From Paraburkholderia kururiensis (GTDB lineage Bacteria > Pseudomonadota > Gammaproteobacteria > Burkholderiales > Burkholderiaceae), in NCBI RefSeq assembly GCF_034424375.1, contig NZ_CP139965.1:372001-436000 (forward strand): a stretch of DNA of 64,000 nt, given 5' to 3'. Shown here one piece after another: positions 58,852 to 64,000 of the stretch (position 1 is its first letter; each line of letters begins with the position of its first letter). The notes beneath the pieces are model-generated. The model searched no databases. It was not told where the DNA came from and saw only the letters and a list, made by a program, of their open reading frames with translations. The position numbers and the translations under genes were made by a program.

Positions 58852-60363
58852 TTACGCCGCTTTCAACGTTTCGCGCTGCGTGGCGAGCTGCATGATGCGC
58901 TCCTGCGTGGCCTCGTTCGCCAGAAGCTCGCCGGTAATGCGGCCCTCGCACATCACGACGATGCGATCGCTCATGCGCAGAATCTCGGGCAATTCCGACG
59001 AGATCATCACAATCGCCTTGCCCTGCGCCGCCAGCGCGCGCAGCAGCTTGTAGATCTCGGTCTTCGCGCCCACGTCGATGCCGCGCGTGGGTTCGTCGAA
59101 GAACAGCACGTCGCAATCACGCTCCAGCCATTTCGCAATGACCACCTTCTGCTGGTTGCCGCCCGAAAGCAGCCGCACTTCCTGCGCGGCCGACGGCGTG
59201 CGAATGGCCAGCAGGCGGATGAAATGCGATGCGGTCTTGCGAATCTGCGCGCGACGCAGGAAGAAGTTGAACGCGAGGAACCTGCGCAGGTTCGACATCA
59301 CGATGTTCGCTTCGACGTCCATGGCGGTGGCCAGCCCAAAGCGCTTGCGGTCTTCGGAGAGGTAGCCGATGCCGTGGCGCACGACGTCGCTGGGCCGCTT
59401 GATGGTGGCCTTCGCGCCTTTCACGACGATCTCGCCCGACTCCACCGGGTCCGCGCCGAACACGGCGCGCGCCACTTCCGTGCGGCCCGCGCCCATCAAA
59501 CCGGCGAAGCCGAGTATCTCGCCTTTGTGCAGCGTAAAGCTCACGTCTTTCACGAGCGGGCCGGCGTTCAGCCGCTTCACTTCGAGCGCCACTTCGCCTT
59601 TGCTCGCTGCGCTGTCGGGCGGCGCCACGTCGGTCAGCGTGCGGCCCACCATCATGCCGATGATGGTTTCCACGCTCGTTTCCTGCGCGCTCACGGTCGC
59701 CACATATTCGCCGTCGCGCATCACCGTGACGCGGTCCGCGATCTGCTTGAGCTCGTCCATCTTGTGGGAAATGTAGATCACGCCCACGCCGCGGCTCTTC
59801 AACTGGCGAATGATGCGAAAGAGTTCGGCAATCTCGGCGTCGTTGAGCGCGGAGGTGGGTTCGTCCATGATGAGCACGCGGGAATCGAACGACAGCGCCT
59901 TCGCAATCTCCACCATCTGCTGCTTCGCGACCGTGAGCGAACCGACGACGGCACGCGGATCGATCTTCACGTGCATGCGCGCGAGAATTTCGCGTGCCTG
60001 CGCATTGAGCCGCTCTTCGTCGAGAAACACGCCGAAGCCCTTGCGCGGCTCGCGGCCAATGAACATGTTCTGCGCGACAGTGAGGTGATTCATCAGCTGG
60101 AGTTCCTGATGAATGATGCCGATGCCGCGCGCCTGCGCTTCGCGCGGACTCTGAAAGTGGACAGGCTCGCCGTCGTAGAGCATGTCGCCGCTGTCGCGCG
60201 TATAGACGCCCGCGAGAATCTTCATGAGCGTCGATTTACCCGCGCCGTTTTCGCCCATCAGCGCGTGGACCTCGCCGGCCATGAGCTCGAACTGGACTTC
60301 ATGAAGCGCCCTCACGCCGGGAAAACTCTTGCTGAGCTTCGTAACGGAAATGAGCGGGATCAT
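58852..60363 (-). CDS. Sugar ABC transporter ATPase (RbsA type, two nucleotide-binding domains)
   Basis: A 503-aa tandem ATPase. Domain 1: Walker A GENGAGKSTLMKIL, signature LTVAKQQMVEIAKAL, Walker B VLIMDEPTSALND. Domain 2 (from about residue 255): degenerate Walker A GLMGAGRTEVARAVFG, signature LSGGNQQKVVIAKWL, Walker B VLFFDEPTRGID. The degenerate second site is normal for the family. Start 60363 (MIPLISVTKLSKSFPGVRAL). First of the three transporter genes, followed by the permease. Confidence 0.93.
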   Translation of the reverse strand: MIPLISVTKLSKSFPGVRALHEVQFELMAGEVHALMGENGAGKSTLMKILAGVYTRDSGDMLYDGEPVHFQSPREAQARGIGIIHQELQLMNHLTVAQNMFIGREPRKGFGVFLDEERLNAQAREILARMHVKIDPRAVVGSLTVAKQQMVEIAKALSFDSRVLIMDEPTSALNDAEIAELFRIIRQLKSRGVGVIYISHKMDELKQIADRVTVMRDGEYVATVSAQETSVETIIGMMVGRTLTDVAPPDSAASKGEVALEVKRLNAGPLVKDVSFTLHKGEILGFAGLMGAGRTEVARAVFGADPVESGEIVVKGAKATIKRPSDVVRHGIGYLSEDRKRFGLATAMDVEANIVMSNLRRFLAFNFFLRRAQIRKTASHFIRLLAIRTPSAAQEVRLLSGGNQQKVVIAKWLERDCDVLFFDEPTRGIDVGAKTEIYKLLRALAAQGKAIVMISSELPEILRMSDRIVVMCEGRITGELLANEATQERIMQLATQRETLKAA

Positions 60364-60541
60364 GGCGCGTAGGAGGCTCCCCCAGGGCAATGTGCAGCGA
60401 TTCTACGACGCTGCACGGCAGCGGCTCAAGCTGCGGAAATCCTCGATAGGACGGCACGGCACGAGAAAATCCAGGCCATTGGAAAGGGCATAGCGACCGA
60501 CGCTGCGCGGGTCGCGCGAGTCGTTGTGCAACGCCGCAGCG

Positions 60542-61804
60542 CTACGCGAACTGCGCCGACCGCTCGCGGTCCGGCAACGGCGGAAACGCAAGCGCAATGG
60601 CGACGGCGCCCAGCCCCACCAGCGACGAGCCGAGATAGAGCCACGTGTAGCGCCCGGAGAAGTCGAAGATCCAGCCGCCCATCACAGGTCCGAGCGCCAT
60701 GCCCATGCTGGAAAGCAGGGTCGCTGCGCCCAGCACTGTCCCGATGATTCGCGTTCCGAAGTACTCGCGCGCAAGCACTGCGTAAAGCGGCATGACACCG
60801 CCGTATGCCGAACCGAAAATCAGCGCGAGCGCATAAAACGATTCCAGCCGGCGAGCAAACAGATAACCGCTGATCACCACGGCCTGCACGAGAAGCCCGG
60901 CAATGAGTACGGGCTTCACGCCGAAGCGGTCCGCGAGCACGCCGAGCAACAAGCGGCCACCCAGACCCGCCAAACCCTCCACGCTGTAGATGCTCACCGC
61001 TGCCATTGGCGCGATGCCGCAGAGCATCGCGTAGCTCACCATGTGGAAGATGGGCCCTGAATGCGCGGCGCAGCACGCGAAGTAGGTGAGGCCCAGCGCG
61101 AGGAACTGGCGGGTGCGCAATGCGTCGATGCCGCGCATGCCGTGCGCCTCGGCAAATGGCATGGCCGCCGCTGCGTCGGCAATGGGCGCCGCCGGTGGAC
61201 GGCGCACCAGAAGCGCCGCCGGCAACAGCAGCGCCCACGCGAGCACCCCGACCAGCAGCATGGCCGTGCGCCAGTCGTAGGCCGACACCAGCCAGCGGGC
61301 GAGCGGCGAAATGGTCATCGGCGCCACGCCCATGCCGGCCGATACGAGCGACACCGCGAGGCTGCGCTGCCGGTCGAACCAGGCGGCGGTGGCCGCCATC
61401 ATCGGCGCGAAGAACGCGCTCGCCGCCACGCCGACCAGCACGCCGTAAGCCAGTTGAAACTGCACGAGCGACTGCGCGCGGCTCGCAAGCGTGAGCGCGA
61501 GCCCCAGCAACACGGCGCCCGCCAGCACCACGGGCCGCGCGCCGAGCCGGTCGCTGAGCGCGCCCCAGCCGAAACCGCTTACGCCCATCACGAGGAAGTT
61601 GAGCGTCATGCCGCTCGAAATACCGGCGCGCGACCAGCCCGTGTCGGCGGTGATGGGCGCGAGAAAGATGGCGAGCGAGAACATCGCGCCAATCGCCACG
61701 CAGGTCATGACGGCGCCGGCGATCACGATGGTCCAGCGGTAGCGGCTGCGGTCGGGGTGGGAGCCGGCTTCTGTGGAAACGCGATGCTCGTTGTGCTGCC
61801 GCAT
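60542..61804 (-). CDS. MFS transporter (oxalate/formate antiporter-monocarboxylate type)
   Basis: A 420-aa, 12-helix carrier with motif A GWGALSDRLGARPVVLAGA, a helix 4-5 region typical of the OFA/MCT-like group (FAPMMAATAAWFDRQRSLAVSLVSAGMGVAPM), and LGGRLLLGVLADRFGVKPV in the second half. Such carriers move organic acids. It precedes the sugar ABC genes on the same strand with a 178-base gap, so it may import or export a product of the fuconate route, or be independent. ATG 61804 follows GGAGG. Confidence 0.88.
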   Translation of the reverse strand: MRQHNEHRVSTEAGSHPDRSRYRWTIVIAGAVMTCVAIGAMFSLAIFLAPITADTGWSRAGISSGMTLNFLVMGVSGFGWGALSDRLGARPVVLAGAVLLGLALTLASRAQSLVQFQLAYGVLVGVAASAFFAPMMAATAAWFDRQRSLAVSLVSAGMGVAPMTISPLARWLVSAYDWRTAMLLVGVLAWALLLPAALLVRRPPAAPIADAAAAMPFAEAHGMRGIDALRTRQFLALGLTYFACCAAHSGPIFHMVSYAMLCGIAPMAAVSIYSVEGLAGLGGRLLLGVLADRFGVKPVLIAGLLVQAVVISGYLFARRLESFYALALIFGSAYGGVMPLYAVLAREYFGTRIIGTVLGAATLLSSMGMALGPVMGGWIFDFSGRYTWLYLGSSLVGLGAVAIALAFPPLPDRERSAQFA

Positions 61805-62120
61805 GGGTGCCTCCTTTCGTCGGGTTCGTATGACGATGACGAATGGGATGGGGTGAAATCGACAGGGTGAAACCCGGGCTCGTGGATCTGCGACGGGCGG
61901 TTGTCGAATCGCAGCCGACGCTTAAGTCGAAGACGCCACGGCGAGTGATAGAGCCACTCGGTCGCGCACCGCACTACTTCCCGATAGCAGTTGTCTTGAA
62001 GCGATCATTTTGGTCAGCCCCCCACTGCGTTAGCAAGGCGACCGAGCCCGTCGGACGCAGCGTCGGCGAAGTGAGGCGGATGTGGACAGCGAGGTGGATA
62101 CCGAATCAACGCTCGTGCCG
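61805..62120. other. Gene-free junction before the lower-GC module
   Basis: No supported gene. Composition moves from the high-GC background to the lower-GC DNA of the next two genes. I saw no tRNA, integrase or clear direct repeat that would mark an attachment site. Confidence 0.45.
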
Positions 62121-62645
62121 CTACGCCCCCGGCTTAGTCCAAGCCGTCGTGAAGCCGAGTTCTCGCAGCATCGTGAAAGTGTTGCATACAGAAACGCCAT
62201 TGTCGCGGCAGACGTCCGGCACCCGCCGGTTCGCTCGTTTTTTAGCCGGTGCGGACACTTCGATTGACACCACGACGCGATTGTCGGGGTCCGCTACGGC
62301 GTACGCTATCAAGAACGGATCCCTTCCGACTGTCTCGAGCTCCGTCTCATCGAGGTCAGGTGCGTAGCCTTTCGCTATGACAGAAGCAACGAGTTCTGGA
62401 GCAGCATCTTCTTGTAAAAGGAGTCCCTCATAAACCTCCGCGCGATTGAGCCATGTCACCAAGGCGTCTTTTTTTGCTTTACCGCCACCGTCGCGAACCT
62501 CCTCCAACGTCTCGATCGGCATCTTCACACGTCCGCACTCGGCCATGTACAACAGCCATTCCCAGAACACCGGCACCATCTCCATTGAGTAGTAATCCCG
62601 GTTGGCTGTGATCAGTACGTTAGCGTCGAGGAGGTAAATCTTCAT
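62121..62645 (-). CDS. DUF4411-family PIN-like protein (putative toxin)
   Basis: A 174-aa protein with PIN-like acidic residues: Asp7 in YLLDANVLI, Glu45/Glu49 (IETLEEV), Asp109 in GRDPFLIAYA and a late Glu129 (VVSIEV). DUF4411 proteins belong to the PIN-like nuclease clan and are usually encoded directly after an HTH/ImmA-type gene, as here (4-base ATGA overlap). A ribonuclease toxin role is inferred. Lower GC and different codon use than its neighbours suggest recent transfer. Confidence 0.82.
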   Translation of the reverse strand: MKIYLLDANVLITANRDYYSMEMVPVFWEWLLYMAECGRVKMPIETLEEVRDGGGKAKKDALVTWLNRAEVYEGLLLQEDAAPELVASVIAKGYAPDLDETELETVGRDPFLIAYAVADPDNRVVVSIEVSAPAKKRANRRVPDVCRDNGVSVCNTFTMLRELGFTTAWTKPGA

Positions 62646-63820
62646 GCTGGCGCTACCAACGCCTGAACATTGGCGGGCTTAACCCCCAAAATTCGGCCCG
62701 CTTTGGTGGGCGTCACGAAACCCTCTGCTATCGCTCTACGTGTAACCTCAACAAGCGCATTGCCGACCCGGTGTCGTTTCACCACGTAGTAGTTTGGACC
62801 TCCTGCTGCGTCCGCCGCTTCTTCCTTCTTCTTGGCCCGCTCCGCCTCCCAGCTTCGGCGAAACTCCTCCGTAAGATCCGCCCACTGATTGCGATGGATT
62901 TTGCGACGTTTCAGCAGTCGATACGCAACCAAGGTGCGACTTACCTTACGTCGACTCGCGAAATCGCTGATAGCCGACATTATTTTCTGCCGGTCGTCCC
63001 CCAACGGACCAAGGTCGTCTATCTCGGCTTCAGGCAAAAGAATTTCACTTGCGATGTCATTACAGAACTGTTCGATCTTTTGTTCGAAATCAGCCCCGCT
63101 TAAACCCGTACGTCCAAGCCAGATATGAGCCAACTCGTGGAGCAAGGTGAACGACCACGCTACTTTCGCGTCCTGATCATTGACAACGATAAAGGGCGCT
63201 ACTTTTTCTGCCAACGCGAACCCTCTGAAAACGTCTGTGCTAAGTGCCGTGTGATGCGTGCCAAGATTGCCAATCAGAAGCACAAAGACGCCGAGTTGCT
63301 CCGTCAGCCCGCGCATGTAACTAAACGACTCTTCCACGGTTCTTTTGCGCCGAAACTCGTTCAGGTCAAACGAGAGTCGTTTGCAGATCACCTTGGCAAC
63401 ATAGTCCACGGGCTGGCCCAACGTCATACTACCGACGAAATTCAAGGGCTCGGCCTCGTCCGTGTCTTCGAGAATAGATTTCACCAGACGTTGGCGGACA
63501 AACACATCTCGAACGAGAGCATCCAGTGTGGGGGCACTTTCGAATGCACGGCCGCCGGGAAGCGTTCGGAAGTCCTCACCCCGTTCGCTTTTCACAGGAG
63601 GTTGCGGGAGATAGAACGTAAGAAGGGGCCGGCGATAGACCTTCGCCATCTTGAGAAGCAGGGGGCGGCTCGGAGCCCTCGTACCCTTCTCATACTCTCC
63701 CAGCGCTTCGGTGCCACTTTGCCGAGCACCGCCGAGCTGCAACGATTTGGCAGCCCCGTCAATGCTGAGGCCAGCAGTTTCTCTAGCCCAGACGAGAATT
63801 TGGGGATTTACCTGCGGCAT
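62642..63820 (-). CDS. XRE-HTH plus ImmA/IrrE metallopeptidase-domain protein
   Basis: A 392-aa protein: N-terminal HTH of the XRE class (about residues 5-65; LVWARETAGLSIDGAAKSLQLG ... LGEYEKGTRAPSRPLLLKMAKVYRRPL), a linker, then a zinc peptidase with HELAH at 228-232 and the third ligand Glu259 (CNDIASEILLP). The C-terminal ~70 residues include a second helical motif (TPTKAGRILGVKPANVQAL) that looks like another HTH. Start 63820 (MPQVNPQILVWARE) is the family start. ImmA/IrrE proteins cleave repressors in mobile elements or act as antitoxins; coupling to DUF4411 favours the latter. Probably autoregulated. Confidence 0.88.
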   Translation of the reverse strand: MPQVNPQILVWARETAGLSIDGAAKSLQLGGARQSGTEALGEYEKGTRAPSRPLLLKMAKVYRRPLLTFYLPQPPVKSERGEDFRTLPGGRAFESAPTLDALVRDVFVRQRLVKSILEDTDEAEPLNFVGSMTLGQPVDYVAKVICKRLSFDLNEFRRKRTVEESFSYMRGLTEQLGVFVLLIGNLGTHHTALSTDVFRGFALAEKVAPFIVVNDQDAKVAWSFTLLHELAHIWLGRTGLSGADFEQKIEQFCNDIASEILLPEAEIDDLGPLGDDRQKIMSAISDFASRRKVSRTLVAYRLLKRRKIHRNQWADLTEEFRRSWEAERAKKKEEAADAAGGPNYYVVKRHRVGNALVEVTRRAIAEGFVTPTKAGRILGVKPANVQALVAPA

Positions 63821-64000
63821 CTTGGTTGAATCCGATACTTGGTTACAGCGAGAATTTTGAGCGTATAGCGCCAAAGGTTATCACAGAGCAAAGGAGCCAG
63901 CCTCTGCCGTACAACGCCGCACCGCGTAGAAAAATGGTTCATCGATGATCACGGGGAACGCTCAGTCCGATCGCACCCGCCCCATAATCCAAACCCGACC
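63821..64000. other. Upstream region of the XRE/ImmA gene to the window end
   Basis: No gene seen. It would contain the promoter of the two-gene module. The sequence returns to higher GC near the end, so the right junction of the inserted module may be close to the window edge. Confidence 0.4.

Noticed and set aside
61843..62367. 174-codon plus-strand frame at the island junction
   Set aside because: Overlaps the DUF4411 gene on the other strand and has no recognisable features.
1..64000. tRNA, rRNA, CRISPR arrays, IS elements, prophage genes
   Set aside because: None recognised by eye; no cloverleaf-like segments, spaced repeats or transposase/integrase motifs were found.

Overview
The window looks like part of a chromosome (or chromid) of a soil or plant-associated member of the Burkholderiaceae, most likely a Paraburkholderia-type bacterium. 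The evidence is high GC with strong third-position bias, a pcaIJBDC/pobA aromatic block, a luxR-rsaL-luxI (BraR/RsaL/BraI-type) quorum-sensing locus, MocR regulators, and many compact catabolic operons with their own ABC transporters. This placement is inferred from gene content and protein resemblance; no database search was run. I saw no rRNA, tRNA, CRISPR array, insertion sequence or prophage.

Layout. 1-850: end of a nitrate/sulfonate-type ABC ATPase gene. 1107-4594: arsenic cluster arsR-arsI-arsC-acr3-(His-rich secreted protein)-arsN, with an arsR operator that overlaps the arsR start codon. 4627-7245: LysE-type exporter and a chemoreceptor with a sigma-28-like promoter. 7226-10159: MocR regulator divergent from an omega-amino-acid:pyruvate aminotransferase. 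10234-11183: a histone-H1-like basic protein and a small orphan. 11254-17945: protocatechuate branch (pcaIJBDC), pobA and a divergent LysR regulator. 18060-21980: folE, DMT exporter, AraC regulator, serine acetyltransferase and a small orphan. 22237-32500: an eight-gene minus-strand cluster for sugar-acid oxidation to 2-oxoglutarate, with a Pot-type ABC importer. 32501-34842: quorum-sensing locus in which the luxR gene is frameshifted. 34906-37336: DHA2 exporter and FadR-type GntR regulator. 37647-40445: universal stress protein, FNR-type regulator and EgtB-like protein. 40480-52800: amide/urea block, with AmiE, FmdB, FmdA and a five-gene Urt/FmdDEF-type importer, divergent from an unusual transporter-fused hybrid histidine kinase and its LuxR-type response regulator. 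52835-55311: DHA2 exporter and LysR regulator. 55327-61804: L-fuconate dehydratase with an RbsABC-type importer and an MFS carrier. 62121-63820: a lower-GC pair, a DUF4411 PIN-like protein plus an XRE/ImmA-IrrE protein, which looks like a recently acquired toxin-antitoxin-type module.

How the parts work together. pobA makes protocatechuate from 4-hydroxybenzoate, and pcaBDCIJ carries the later beta-ketoadipate steps; ring cleavage (pcaGH) and the thiolase (pcaF) are not here. The 22-32 kb cluster can be read as lactone opening (SMP-30), two dehydrations (IlvD/Edd then DapA-fold) and oxidation of 2-oxoglutarate semialdehyde. In the 40-53 kb block, aliphatic amides or urea would be imported by the ABC system and hydrolysed by AmiE and FmdA, under control of a kinase whose input domain resembles an NCS1 permease. 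That kinase/regulator pair, with its 8-4-8 palindrome in the shared promoter region, is the best candidate here for a poorly described system. The broken luxR next to intact luxI and rsaL is the best candidate for a recent loss of function.
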